Source: Haliscomenobacter sp038240665
GTDB lineage: Bacteria; Bacteroidota; Bacteroidia; Chitinophagales; Saprospiraceae
DNA: 64,000 bases
NCBI GenBank assembly: GCA_038240665.1
Contig: JBBRGN010000001.1
Span: 4,748-68,747 of the forward strand
Direction of reading: 5' to 3'
A model generated the notes under the pieces. It was not told the DNA's origin, did not search any database, and saw nothing but the letters and a program-made list of their open reading frames with translations. Shown piece after piece: positions 53,961 to 62,360 of the stretch (the first letter of the stretch is position 1; every line of letters begins with the position of its first letter). The position numbers were made by a program, and so were the translations under genes.

Positions 53961-54650
53961 TTAAAGCCGACTTTTGGCAATAGTTATATTGGGCTGTTTG
54001 AGATATACGGGTTCCGTATACGCCAAATCCGAAAATAATTTTTGTTGAAAAGCAGCCTCTGCTAGTGGAGGCATTGCTTTAGCGGATGAGACAACCGAGC
54101 TGAACCGCGCCAAAGTAGATTGAATGAGCGGTTCTATTTTTTTTGCACCGTTGCCTGCAAAGACCAACGAGCGATTTTGAACAAAGAAAGAATCGAAACT
54201 ATTTTCTGTTAGTGTTAATGCGTTGGGCGCTTCTATTACGATCCCCACTTGATCATATACCCCTAGATAAACTTCCATCCGTCGGGCATCAATCATGGGG
54301 ATGAAAAGCGCATCGGCATTATCTATGTTTTCTTGGACCGCGCCATGGGCGATGATCCATAAGGAATCTAAAGCGATAAGCGGTAATTGCAATCCAAAAC
54401 AAAATCCTTTGGCCGTGCTTAACCCCACTCTCAATGAAGTATAGGAACCAGGGCCAATACTTACTGCGATTGCTTCTAAATCCCCAAATTCGCGCTTGCT
54501 TTCTTGTAAACAGGCTTTGATCAAAAGGGTCAACTTGGAGGAATGGTCAAAATCACCTGATGCTTCTTGATATCCCTCTATCCTTCCATCCTGGGAGATT
54601 GCTACAGAACATCTTTCCGTAGAAGTCTCCATACAAAGCATTAACGCCAT
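53961..54650 (-). CDS. tsaB: tRNA threonylcarbamoyladenosine biosynthesis protein TsaB
   Basis: 229 residues from ATG 54650; a longer frame to 54869 would add 73 residues without homology and is rejected. MALMLCMETSTERCSVAI is the usual start. VSIGPGSYTSLRVGLSTAKGFCFG is the signature of the YeaZ/TsaB family, an inactive Kae1 paralogue that partners TsaD and TsaE to make t6A on ANN-decoding tRNAs. Divergent from prfA. Confidence 0.94.
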   Translation of the reverse strand: MALMLCMETSTERCSVAISQDGRIEGYQEASGDFDHSSKLTLLIKACLQESKREFGDLEAIAVSIGPGSYTSLRVGLSTAKGFCFGLQLPLIALDSLWIIAHGAVQENIDNADALFIPMIDARRMEVYLGVYDQVGIVIEAPNALTLTENSFDSFFVQNRSLVFAGNGAKKIEPLIQSTLARFSSVVSSAKAMPPLAEAAFQQKLFSDLAYTEPVYLKQPNITIAKSRL

Positions 54651-54848
54651 TATATTGATAAAATTTTGTATAAAAGCTCTTTTCAGACGCAATATGTAAA
54701 AAAATTCATCAATGTGTTGAAAAAAATTCGCTGCAGACAGAAAAAACAAAAGCCAGCTCCCTTCCTTACTACCTCTAATCCCAGGATCAGTTAGGTCAAT
54801 CCTTAGCCTTTTCCGCAAAACTATTCTACTGGTGCAAGTAAAAAGTCG

Positions 54849-54856
54849 TATTTTTG
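54849..54856 (+). promoter_or_regulatory. Putative -7 box for prfA
   Basis: TATTTTTG, an exact TAnnTTTG match 44 nt before the prfA start, in the divergent tsaB-prfA intergenic region. No clear TTTG lies at the -33 position. Confidence 0.35.
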
Positions 54857-54900
54857 CACAGTTTTTCAAAAACGTTATTGCAATAAAGCTCAGCAGGATT

Positions 54901-55974
54901 ATGCTATTAGATAAGTTAGAGGCGATTCACGACCGATATATGCGATTAGAGGAGCAAATGGGTGACCCTGAGATCCTAGCGGACATGGATCGGTATAAGA
55001 AAGTAAGTAAAGACTACAAAGACCTTAAACCGGTAGTTGATGCTTATCTAGTTTATAAAAATTTAATTTCCAACCGCAATTCCGCCAAATCCATGTTGAC
55101 GGAGGAAGATCAGGAAATGCGGGACATGGCGCGTGAGGAATTAAACGACCTCGAACCAAAAATCGAAAAGCTGGAAGAAGACATCCACCTCTTGTTGGTT
55201 CCTAAAGATCCCGAAGACAGCAAAGACGTCGTGTTTGAAATTCGATCGGGTACTGGCGGCGATGAGGCCAGTCTTTTTGCCGGTGATTTGTACCGCATGT
55301 ACAGCCGCTATTTTGAAGAAGTAGGCTGGAAAGTAGAAGCCCTTGAAATCAATGAAGGCTCCGCAGGCGGGTACAACAAACTTGTACTGGAGATTTCCGG
55401 AGAAGATGTGTACGGGAGGCTTAAATTTGAATCTGGCGCGCACCGGGTACAAAGGGTTCCCAAAACGGAATCCCAAGGTCGGGTACATACATCAGCCGCC
55501 ACCGTAGTAGTAATGCCTAAACTGGAAATGGAAGATGTGCAAATCCGCAAAGACGAATTAAAGGTGGACACTTTCCGCTCCTCTGGCGCGGGTGGTCAGC
55601 ACGTCAACAAAACCGAATCAGGAGTACGCTTTACGCACTTGCCTACCGGAATTGTAGCAGAAAGTACGGATGGCCGCTCACAAATTCAAAACCGCGAGAT
55701 CGCTATCCAACGTTTGTACCAAAAAATCTACGATATGCAAAAAAAAGCCCACGATTCCGAACTTGCAGCACGTAGAAGATCATTGGTGGGAAGCGGCGAC
55801 CGCTCTGACAAAATCAGAACGTACAACTTTCCGCAAAACCGCATTACCGATCACCGCATCAACCTTACGCTTTACAACCTGGATCAGGTATTGGAAGGTG
55901 CCATAGCTCCGGTCATCGAAGCGCTTCAAGTAGCTGAAAATGCCGAAAAAATGAAAACGGGAGATGACCAATGA
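54901..55974 (+). CDS. prfA: Peptide chain release factor 1
   Basis: 357 residues from ATG 54901, the start that matches the family (MLLDKLEAIHDRYMRLEEQM). Release-factor hallmarks: RSGTGGDEASLFAGDLY, the codon-reading PxT tripeptide as PKT in RVPKTESQGR, and the GGQ catalytic loop in FRSSGAGGQHVNKTESG. It terminates translation at UAA and UAG. Its last 11 nt overlap the next gene. Confidence 0.97.
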   Translation: MLLDKLEAIHDRYMRLEEQMGDPEILADMDRYKKVSKDYKDLKPVVDAYLVYKNLISNRNSAKSMLTEEDQEMRDMAREELNDLEPKIEKLEEDIHLLLVPKDPEDSKDVVFEIRSGTGGDEASLFAGDLYRMYSRYFEEVGWKVEALEINEGSAGGYNKLVLEISGEDVYGRLKFESGAHRVQRVPKTESQGRVHTSAATVVVMPKLEMEDVQIRKDELKVDTFRSSGAGGQHVNKTESGVRFTHLPTGIVAESTDGRSQIQNREIAIQRLYQKIYDMQKKAHDSELAARRRSLVGSGDRSDKIRTYNFPQNRITDHRINLTLYNLDQVLEGAIAPVIEALQVAENAEKMKTGDDQ

Positions 55975-56971
55975 TAAACCTCGAACCCGTGCATCGTTAT
56001 TAAAATGGCGTGCGCTGTGGCAACCATCAATGTACCATGGCTGGGGCATAACCAAAAGCTATTTTGAAGGCTGGTACTTCAAAATAGTAGATCCTGCTGA
56101 AAAATATGTTTTTGCCATTATTCCGGGCATTAGTTATGATGAGGCGGGCAATAGTCATGCCTTTATTCAGGTACTGGATGGAAAAAAGTGCCAAGCAACT
56201 TACCTTACGTTCTCTACCGACTCATTCCAACCTAAAGAGGATAAATTTGCTTTGCAACTAGGGGATAATTTTTTTTCCGCTGACAAGCTGGTTTTAAATT
56301 TGCCCGAATTAAAGGGTACGCTGCATTTGACCGGCTTGCATCCTTGGCCAAAAATGCTGGGCGCACCAGGCGTTATGGGTTGGTTCAGTTTTATCCCATT
56401 CATGGAGTGCTACCACGGCGTGGTGAGCGTTCATCATACCTTACAAGGCACGCTTGAAGCTGGTGGCGAGCCCATTGATTTCAACGGCGGGGTTGGTTAT
56501 ACGGAGAAAGATTGGGGAACTTCGTTTCCCAGTTCCTGGATCTGGACGCAAACCAATCATTTTTCCGAAAGTGAACCCATTTCTTTGATGGCCTCCGTAG
56601 CACGTATTCCTTGGTTGGGCAGGCATTTTATAGGCTATATTGTGGGTTTTCAATGGCAAGGACGATTGTTTCGTTTTGCCACCTATACCGGCGCCAGCAT
56701 GATAGCCGCTTTAGAAGATCGACAAGTGACCTTGATGTTTAAAGATCGCCGTTATCGATTGGAGATCATAGCAACACCTGGGCTTGGTGCCGATTTGCGC
56801 TCGCCCATCAGCGGCCAAATGACTGGAAAAGTTAATGAAAGCATGCAGGCAAGCCTTGAGGTTAAGCTTTTTGACCGCGACCAATTGCTTTTTTCGGGAA
56901 TTGGAAAAAATGCCGGATTAGAATTAGCGGGGTCAGTGGAAGAATTACTGACCAATAAATGGCGGCGCTAA
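55964..56971 (+). CDS. Tocopherol-cyclase-like protein
   Basis: 335 residues, starting inside the prfA stop region (11-nt overlap). It has the tocopherol cyclase family signatures KSYFEGWYFKIVD near residue 27, MEWYHG-like MECYHGVVSVHHTL, and GGVGYTEKDWGTSFPSSWIW. Membership in the fold family is clear, but a non-photosynthetic Bacteroidota is unlikely to make tocopherol, so the substrate is unknown and another lipid-binding or cyclase role is probable. No signal peptide is seen. Confidence 0.85.
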   Translation: MTNDKPRTRASLLKWRALWQPSMYHGWGITKSYFEGWYFKIVDPAEKYVFAIIPGISYDEAGNSHAFIQVLDGKKCQATYLTFSTDSFQPKEDKFALQLGDNFFSADKLVLNLPELKGTLHLTGLHPWPKMLGAPGVMGWFSFIPFMECYHGVVSVHHTLQGTLEAGGEPIDFNGGVGYTEKDWGTSFPSSWIWTQTNHFSESEPISLMASVARIPWLGRHFIGYIVGFQWQGRLFRFATYTGASMIAALEDRQVTLMFKDRRYRLEIIATPGLGADLRSPISGQMTGKVNESMQASLEVKLFDRDQLLFSGIGKNAGLELAGSVEELLTNKWRR

Positions 56972-57095
56972 CTGTTTTTGACCTGGTGAGCCTGGGAATT
57001 AAATTTTTTCCTAGCGCGTTGAATATATAATAACTTGTGAGTAATGAAGCAATATAAATTTCCATTGCTTAGATTTACCAAAAAAATAAAATACC

Positions 57096-57677
57096 GTGGG
57101 TAGCATTCAATTCAAAATTCAGCTGGAAGGCATTACGCCACCCATCTGGCGCACTTTTCAAGTTGACGCGTCTGAACCTTTTTTCGATTTACACGAAATC
57201 ATTCAGATTGTAATGGGTTGGGAAAATGCCCATCTTTTTGAGTTTCACATCAACGACCGCAAAATAGGGTTGCTTCCTGATGACGAACAGATGTGGGAAA
57301 ACCATGAAAAGGTAGAGGATAGCGAAGCAGTCGCCATTGCTGATACTGGCATCAAATTGGGCGATACCTTCACTTACATCTACGATTTTGGTGATAGCTG
57401 GGAACATACCTTAACGGTTGAAAAAATACTGGACGAAGAAACGCCATTGCCGCTTTGCTTGAATGGCAAACGTTGTTGCCCGCCGGAAGACTGCGGAGGT
57501 GTACCTGGATACCTTGATTTCCTCGAAGCCATCAAAGATCCCAAACACCCCGATCATGCCGAGATCATCGATTGGATCGACGAATTTGATGCAGAAGAGT
57601 TTGATTTACAAGAAACTAACGAGATTTTAAGCGAGTTCAACGACTGGCGTCAAGATCTTTTTAACGAAGAAGAATAG
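57096..57677 (+). CDS. Plasmid pRiA4b ORF-3-like protein
   Basis: 193 residues from a GTG start. Family motifs: FKIQLEGITPPIWRTFQVD, FFDLHEIIQIVMGW, HLFEFHIND, YIYDFGDSWEHTLTVEKIL, CLNGKRCCPPEDCGGVPGY. This family occurs in plasmids, transposon passengers and many chromosomes; the Cys-rich loop suggests metal binding. Function unknown. No transposase is nearby, so current mobility is not supported. Confidence 0.88.
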   Translation: MGSIQFKIQLEGITPPIWRTFQVDASEPFFDLHEIIQIVMGWENAHLFEFHINDRKIGLLPDDEQMWENHEKVEDSEAVAIADTGIKLGDTFTYIYDFGDSWEHTLTVEKILDEETPLPLCLNGKRCCPPEDCGGVPGYLDFLEAIKDPKHPDHAEIIDWIDEFDAEEFDLQETNEILSEFNDWRQDLFNEEE

Positions 57678-57747
57678 AAATTTTACAACGATTGGAATAA
57701 ATGGCATCCTTTTTGGTACAGTGCTATTGTATTTTAATCCGTTGACA

Positions 57748-57855
57748 ATGAAGGAAAGCGTTCTAACAAAAAAGACCGCCAACGTACACAAAGATGTCCG
57801 TTTCTGGCTGGCCGTTTTGTCGCTTTTGGCTTTAGCTTGGGTTATCGGGCACTAA
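57748..57855 (+). CDS. Small putative membrane protein, 35 residues
   Basis: ATG at 57748 opens a 35-codon frame ending at TAA 57853-57855. The N-terminal half is basic and polar (KESVLTKKTANVHKDVRFW) and the rest is one hydrophobic helix (LAVLSLLALAWVIG). This is the profile of real small inner-membrane proteins, but the frame is short enough to be chance. No Shine-Dalgarno is visible. Confidence 0.45.
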   Translation: MKESVLTKKTANVHKDVRFWLAVLSLLALAWVIGH

Positions 57856-57883
57856 AGACCAGAAAGGCTTAACGAGAGGCTTA

Positions 57884-57990
57884 AGCGTGCAAATTTAATT
57901 GGAAATAACTTTCGCATCTTTTTATGATCGTCAACAGCAGCTCCTTATCAAGATGCAAGGATCTTTTAAAGCCAATTAAATTTGCCGCTT
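57884..57990. repeat. Long imperfect inverted repeat downstream of the small ORF
   Basis: GCAAATTTAATTGG (57889-57902) is perfectly inverted at 57972-57985; the pairing extends outward over AAGCG after a one-base bulge. An inner pair, GCATCTT (57914-57920) with AAGATGC (57950-57956), can continue the stem. A structured RNA or a MITE-like repeat are both possible; the remaining gap to nadC otherwise holds only copy B of the dispersed repeat. Confidence 0.6.
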
Positions 57991-58068
57991 GCAGTCCTAT
58001 TTTACACTAACCTTTTATTCCTTCATTGAGAAAAAAAATCCAGGTGCTGGTGTTTCTAGCACAGAAAT

Positions 58069-58131
58069 GATTCAACAAAATAAGGCACCAAATTTTGTAC
58101 GTCTCTTTTACTGCCTTATTATCGACTCATT
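58069..58131 (+). repeat. Dispersed intergenic repeat, copy B
   Basis: 63 nt starting GATTCAACAA and ending TGCCTTATTATCGACTCATT, identical to copy A at both ends. In this copy AATAAGGCA (58079-58087) and TGCCTTATT (58112-58120) form a perfect 9-bp inverted pair, so a hairpin of about 42 nt is possible. It lies just past the 3' end of nadC. Confidence 0.75.
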
Positions 58132-58160
58132 TCTTTTGCAAAAAAAAACTAAACCACAAG

Positions 58161-59015
58161 TTATTTGATGATTTTCAAGCTCAGGTCTATACTTTGAGCG
58201 GAATGAGTAAGAGCACCCACAGAGATGTAGTCAACTCCGGTAAGGGCAAAATCGCGTAGCGTATCCAAGTTAATCCCTCCTGAGGCTTCCGTCTGATACC
58301 GTTTATTGACAATGGCCACAGCTTCCTTCAGGCGTTCAGGGGTAAAATTATCAAACATGATCCGGGTAACCTTCCCGGTATCTAACACTTGCTGCATTTC
58401 CTCCAAGTTACGTACTTCCACCGTTACGTTCAAATGCATGCCTTTGGCCAGCTGGTATTCTGCTACCCGATTGATGGCCTGAGGAATACCCCCACAAGCA
58501 TCGTTGTGGTTGTCTTTCATCATAAACCAATCATACAAGCCATCTCGGTAGTTTTGACATCCGCCAATGCGGACAGCCCATTTCTCCAAGAAACGCAACA
58601 AGGGAGTTGTTTTACGGGTATCCAGGATGGTTACCGGTAAGTCTGCTACTTTTTCCGCGTACTTCCGGCTCAGGGTCGCTATGCCACTCATGCGCTGCAT
58701 GGTATTCAGCACCAAACGCTCGGCTTTGAGCAAGGCTTGGGTATTGCATTCTACCATAAAAGCTACTTGTCCGAAGGCAATAACAGCGCCATCTTCTAGC
58801 ATTGGATCAAAGACATGATCTGGATCTACCTTATCAAAAATTCTTTTTGCTACGCCCATCCCCGCCAGAACGCCTTCATCTTTTATCAACAATCGCGCTT
58901 TCGCGCGCGCCAAAGGTGGAATACAAGCCAGCGAAGTATGATCACCTGTTTGCACATCTTCATACAACGCGCGATCGATAAAATCATCGAGTAAAAGAGG
59001 AATATTTGCTTGCAT
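58161..59015 (-). CDS. nadC: Nicotinate-nucleotide pyrophosphorylase (carboxylating)
   Basis: 284 residues. Family motifs: EDVQTGDHTSLACIP, LNTMQRMSGIATLSRKY, the quinolinate-binding LDTRKTTPLLRFLEKWAV, GGCQNYRDGLYDWFMMKDNH, and SGGINLDTLRDFALTGVDYISVGALTHS. It makes nicotinate mononucleotide from quinolinate and PRPP in de novo NAD synthesis. nadA and nadB are not in the window. Confidence 0.97.
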   Translation of the reverse strand: MQANIPLLLDDFIDRALYEDVQTGDHTSLACIPPLARAKARLLIKDEGVLAGMGVAKRIFDKVDPDHVFDPMLEDGAVIAFGQVAFMVECNTQALLKAERLVLNTMQRMSGIATLSRKYAEKVADLPVTILDTRKTTPLLRFLEKWAVRIGGCQNYRDGLYDWFMMKDNHNDACGGIPQAINRVAEYQLAKGMHLNVTVEVRNLEEMQQVLDTGKVTRIMFDNFTPERLKEAVAIVNKRYQTEASGGINLDTLRDFALTGVDYISVGALTHSAQSIDLSLKIIK

Positions 59016-59130
59016 TGCGCGAACGCTTTTTTGTATAAAACAGAAGTTCTTCCTTCAAAAGGCAGAATACGTTTTATATGCTTAATTAATGAAATAGGAT
59101 CAACTGGTCTTTAGGTGCAACAAGCAAACG

Positions 59131-59871
59131 CTAGAACAATAAGCCTAACTTAAAATTGATGGCGCTAACAATTCCTCTTGATTTGTCCTGCTTGTAAGCA
59201 CCAGAGGAATCAATAACCGTTCCTTTGTCGCCAGTAACATCCACCACTCCTATCTGAAAACCAATCCCCCCGATTAGAGCCGTGGACTCCGAAAGGCTGT
59301 ATTCGACCCCTGCGTTCAAGCCCCAAGAAATATTAATCCCGTTTACATCTCGTTTGATGTTTATTTTTTGTGCTTCATCGCCAGTACCTACTCCGGGAGC
59401 TATGATGGAGCCGCGCGATTGGGATCTGAAACCTAGAATCAATCCTGGCTCCAAAAAGTAACGGATGTAACCAAATTCTCGGGTGCGCATTTTGATCATC
59501 AGCGGTATTTCCACATATTGAAGACCGTATTTGAGCTTCACCCCTTTAGTGGCGATGGTATCCAGACGCGGGCTAAGACCTGAACGCGACCAAAAAGAAC
59601 CACCATTGTAGTCATACTGCAAAGTACCGCCTTGATTAAAGGCAAAACCGATACCGGTCACAAAGGCATAGTTTTCCCGAAAATAAAATTCCGAGATCAT
59701 CCCTAGTTTAAGCCCGAGATTGGTACCTGCTCGATTGATTTTGTTGTCGTCGGTACTCATCCAAGAAAGAGCTGGACTCAATTGAACGCCGAATCTTACA
59801 TTATCGACTTGTGCAAAAACCGAGGGGAGCGCGATACACAAAAATGCACCGATTGCAATAATTTTCTTCAT
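59131..59871 (-). CDS. PorT-family outer-membrane beta-barrel protein
   Basis: 246 residues with a signal peptide (MKKIIAIGAFLCIALPSVFAQ). The remainder shows alternating amphipathic strands ending in aromatic residues (FGVQLSPALSWMS, YAFVTGIGFAFNQGG, LKYGLQYVEIPLMIKM, YIRYFLEPGLILGFRSQ, INFKLGLLF), the outer-membrane beta-barrel pattern of the PorT-type family. LQYVEIPLMIK is its most typical motif. Specific role unknown; membership does not prove a T9SS function. Confidence 0.87.
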   Translation of the reverse strand: MKKIIAIGAFLCIALPSVFAQVDNVRFGVQLSPALSWMSTDDNKINRAGTNLGLKLGMISEFYFRENYAFVTGIGFAFNQGGTLQYDYNGGSFWSRSGLSPRLDTIATKGVKLKYGLQYVEIPLMIKMRTREFGYIRYFLEPGLILGFRSQSRGSIIAPGVGTGDEAQKINIKRDVNGINISWGLNAGVEYSLSESTALIGGIGFQIGVVDVTGDKGTVIDSSGAYKQDKSRGIVSAINFKLGLLF

Positions 59872-60036
59872 TTTGCGCTTGTTTGGTTGTATGTGTTGTA
59901 AAGTTGTTTCACTGGTTGATTTTTGAGGTCGAAATAGGTTTTTTATCTTTTCTCCAAAACTCAGCTATTGCCAGCGTCACTTTCTAATTTTTAGCAAAGT
60001 TAATGGCTCGTCCAGAATAAAAAAGTCTTATCTCTT

Positions 60037-61080
60037 ATGAATTGGAAGAAAAACAGCTGCATGCTGGTCTCCTTTTTGCTGCTTTTGGCTTGCGAGTCCA
60101 ACACCCGCAAAGATGTGCCCGATGTCTCGAAAATTCCCGTCAAACTCAACATTCGCCGGTTTGAACAGGACTTATTTCGCTTAGACACCAACAATCTGGA
60201 GGTTCCACTCCAAGTATTAGAAACCAAATATGGGGAGTTTGCCCAGATCTATTTCAACGTCTTATTGAAATCTCGCGATAAAACGATCGCCCCTGCTGGT
60301 CATGTTGCCTATGTGCGCGGTTTTTTAACACATTCAGCGATCCGTAAGTTGTACGACACCTGTACCACGCTCTATCAGCCTTTACCCAAAACAATTGTCA
60401 GCGATTTTGAACAGGCTTTTAAATATTACCAGTACTATTTCCCCAATCAAAAAACGCCTACGCTAACTACCTTTATATCAGAGTATACTGTTGGTGATTT
60501 TATTTATGGCAAAAACGATTTGGCGATTGGACTGGATTTTTTCCTTGGCTCTAAATATCCCTATTTACGGTACAATCCGGATAACGATAATTTTTCCGCT
60601 TATCTGACGCGAAGTTTTTCTAAAGAACACCTGGTAGCAAAAACGCTTATGCCCCTGATTGAGGATGCGGTGGGCAATCCGCAAGGCGATAAGTTGCTCG
60701 ATCTGATGATCAACAACGGCAAAAAGCTTTATCTACTCGATCATTTGTTGCCTTATGCGCCCGATTCTGTAAAATTAGAACTGCCTCAAAAACAAAATAA
60801 ATGGATGGCCAGTAACGAACTGGAAATCTGGGCTTATTTTTTGCAGCAAAATTTATTGTACAGTACGGAATGGCAACGCATCCGAAAATATGTAGAGTAC
60901 AGCCCAAGTTCGCCAGGAATGCCCAAAGAAGCGCCCGGGCGCACCGCCAATTTTATCGGCTGGCAAATCGTTAATGCGTATATGAATCGCTATCCCCAAA
61001 CATCGTTACCCGATTTATTGGCACTAAAAGATGCGCAATCATTTTTGAAAAAATCAAGGTATCAACCCAAAAGACGTTGA
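60037..61080 (+). CDS. gldB: Gliding motility lipoprotein GldB
   Basis: 347 residues. Lipoprotein signal ending LLLACES (Cys about residue 19). The mature start PDVSKIPVKLNIRRFEQDLF is the GldB hallmark, followed by LTTFISEYTVGDFIYGKNDLAIGLDFFLG and the C-terminal APGRTANFIGWQIVNAYMNRYP. GldB is a membrane lipoprotein needed for gliding in flavobacteria and is widely retained in non-gliding Bacteroidota. The usual partner gldC is not next to it. Confidence 0.92.
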   Translation: MNWKKNSCMLVSFLLLLACESNTRKDVPDVSKIPVKLNIRRFEQDLFRLDTNNLEVPLQVLETKYGEFAQIYFNVLLKSRDKTIAPAGHVAYVRGFLTHSAIRKLYDTCTTLYQPLPKTIVSDFEQAFKYYQYYFPNQKTPTLTTFISEYTVGDFIYGKNDLAIGLDFFLGSKYPYLRYNPDNDNFSAYLTRSFSKEHLVAKTLMPLIEDAVGNPQGDKLLDLMINNGKKLYLLDHLLPYAPDSVKLELPQKQNKWMASNELEIWAYFLQQNLLYSTEWQRIRKYVEYSPSSPGMPKEAPGRTANFIGWQIVNAYMNRYPQTSLPDLLALKDAQSFLKKSRYQPKRR

Positions 61081-61127
61081 TCAATTTTTTTGTAATTTTC
61101 GGCCATTGTCCATAAAACAGGAATCGA

Positions 61128-62081
61128 ATGCTGACTAGAACCATTCCGCTCGTTAATTTATCCCAGTTTACGGCAGGTAATGCCGCAGCTCAAGGAGCTT
61201 TTGTAGAAGAGCTAGGCCAAGCCTTTCATGAAATTGGTTTTGTTGGTGTTGTCAATCATGGCATCAGCAAGGAACTGATCGATTCATTTTATGTTGCTTC
61301 GAAAGCATTTTTTCTGCTCCCGGAAGAGGTAAAACGCCAATACGAGGTTGCTGGATTGGCCGGACAACGGGGTTATACTTCTTTTGGTAAAGAACACGCC
61401 AAACAATCAACGGTAGCTGACCTAAAGGAGTTTTTTCAAATCGGACAAGAGGTTGAAAGCGATGATCCTATTAAATCGAGTTACCCGGATAATGTTAAGG
61501 TAAAAGAGTATCCGGAATTTGCTGATTTGGGCATGCAATTGTACCAAGCATTTGAAAGAACTGGAGCGCATTTATTGCGGGCAATCGCCATACACTTGGG
61601 TCTGAGTGTTGATTTTTTTGATGAAAAAATTTCAAAAGGCAACAGCATCCTGCGCTCCATTTATTATCCGCCCATCACTCGGGAGCCCGCTTCGGCCATC
61701 CGCGCTGAACAACATGAAGACATCAACCTGATTACACTGTTGGTTGGGGCTTCAGATGGCGGATTGGAGCTATTGACCAAAGAAGGGGGATGGTTGCCAA
61801 TTGTACCCGAGGAAGACGAGATCGTTATCAATGTTGGTGATATGCTCCAACGATTGACCAATAACTACCTAAAATCAACAACTCACCGCGTGGTGAATCC
61901 ACCTCGCGAAGATTGGCATTTGCCGCGGTTGTCGATTCCTTTTTTTCTACATCCACGCAGTGAAATGGACTTAAATTGCTTGCCCAACTGTGTGAATGAG
62001 GAAAACCCCTTGGCTTATGCGCCGATTACCGCAGGCGAATATTTGGATGAGCGTTTGCGAGAAATAGGGCTAAAAAAGTAA
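61128..62081 (+). CDS. 2-oxoglutarate/Fe(II)-dependent oxygenase, isopenicillin N synthase type
   Basis: 317 residues. N-terminal DIOX_N-like region (IPLVNLSQF, FHEIGFVGVVNHGISKELI). The iron-binding facial triad is visible as HED in EQHEDINLITLLVG and the distal His in KSTTHRVVNPP, with the 2-oxoglutarate-binding RLSIPFF (RxS). Substrate unknown; such proteins oxidise small molecules and sometimes ethylene-forming or alkaloid-like substrates. It begins 47 nt after gldB and may be co-transcribed. Confidence 0.92.
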   Translation: MLTRTIPLVNLSQFTAGNAAAQGAFVEELGQAFHEIGFVGVVNHGISKELIDSFYVASKAFFLLPEEVKRQYEVAGLAGQRGYTSFGKEHAKQSTVADLKEFFQIGQEVESDDPIKSSYPDNVKVKEYPEFADLGMQLYQAFERTGAHLLRAIAIHLGLSVDFFDEKISKGNSILRSIYYPPITREPASAIRAEQHEDINLITLLVGASDGGLELLTKEGGWLPIVPEEDEIVINVGDMLQRLTNNYLKSTTHRVVNPPREDWHLPRLSIPFFLHPRSEMDLNCLPNCVNEENPLAYAPITAGEYLDERLREIGLKK

Positions 62082-62225
62082 CAGACTATCCTTAACATTA
62101 AGGGGATTTATAAAACTTTACTGGCATTACTCCCTAAACCTTTGTACATTCGGGGAGTCAATGCATGCGAGTTGGAAAGTGATTTGTTGACAAAAGGTAA
62201 ACCGGAATTTATCTTGTCCAGCACC

Positions 62226-62261
62226 GATTTTGTAGCGATGGCTTGCTGTCGCTACAAAATC
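62226..62261. repeat. Perfect 13-bp hairpin upstream of tatA
   Basis: GATTTTGTAGCGA (62226-62238) is perfectly inverted at 62249-62261 around a 10-nt loop. No T-run follows, so it is not a standard terminator. It sits about 100 nt before the tatA start in a 279-nt gap with no convincing gene. Confidence 0.55.
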
Positions 62262-62360
62262 TGCTCAGGAGGAGATAAAAAATCAAGTGCGATTCCTTTA
62301 TCAGCGAGCGATTCTTACTACGCCCTTAGACGGATGTTTTTTTCATCAATAAATTAAGAC

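Noticed and set aside
53738..53980. 80-codon minus-strand ORF next to tsaB
   Set aside because: It overlaps the 3' end of tsaB and lacks any domain; treated as a shadow of AT-rich sequence.
54651..54869. 73-residue N-terminal extension of TsaB
   Set aside because: The family begins at MALMLCMETSTE; the extension runs into the divergent promoter region of prfA.
57096..57677. Intact transposon carrying the pRiA4b ORF-3-like gene
   Set aside because: No transposase, terminal repeats or target duplication were found nearby; the family also occurs in ordinary chromosomal contexts.
62142..62357. 71-codon ORF upstream of tatA
   Set aside because: It spans the 13-bp perfect hairpin, has no family resemblance and no signal or membrane profile; likely chance.
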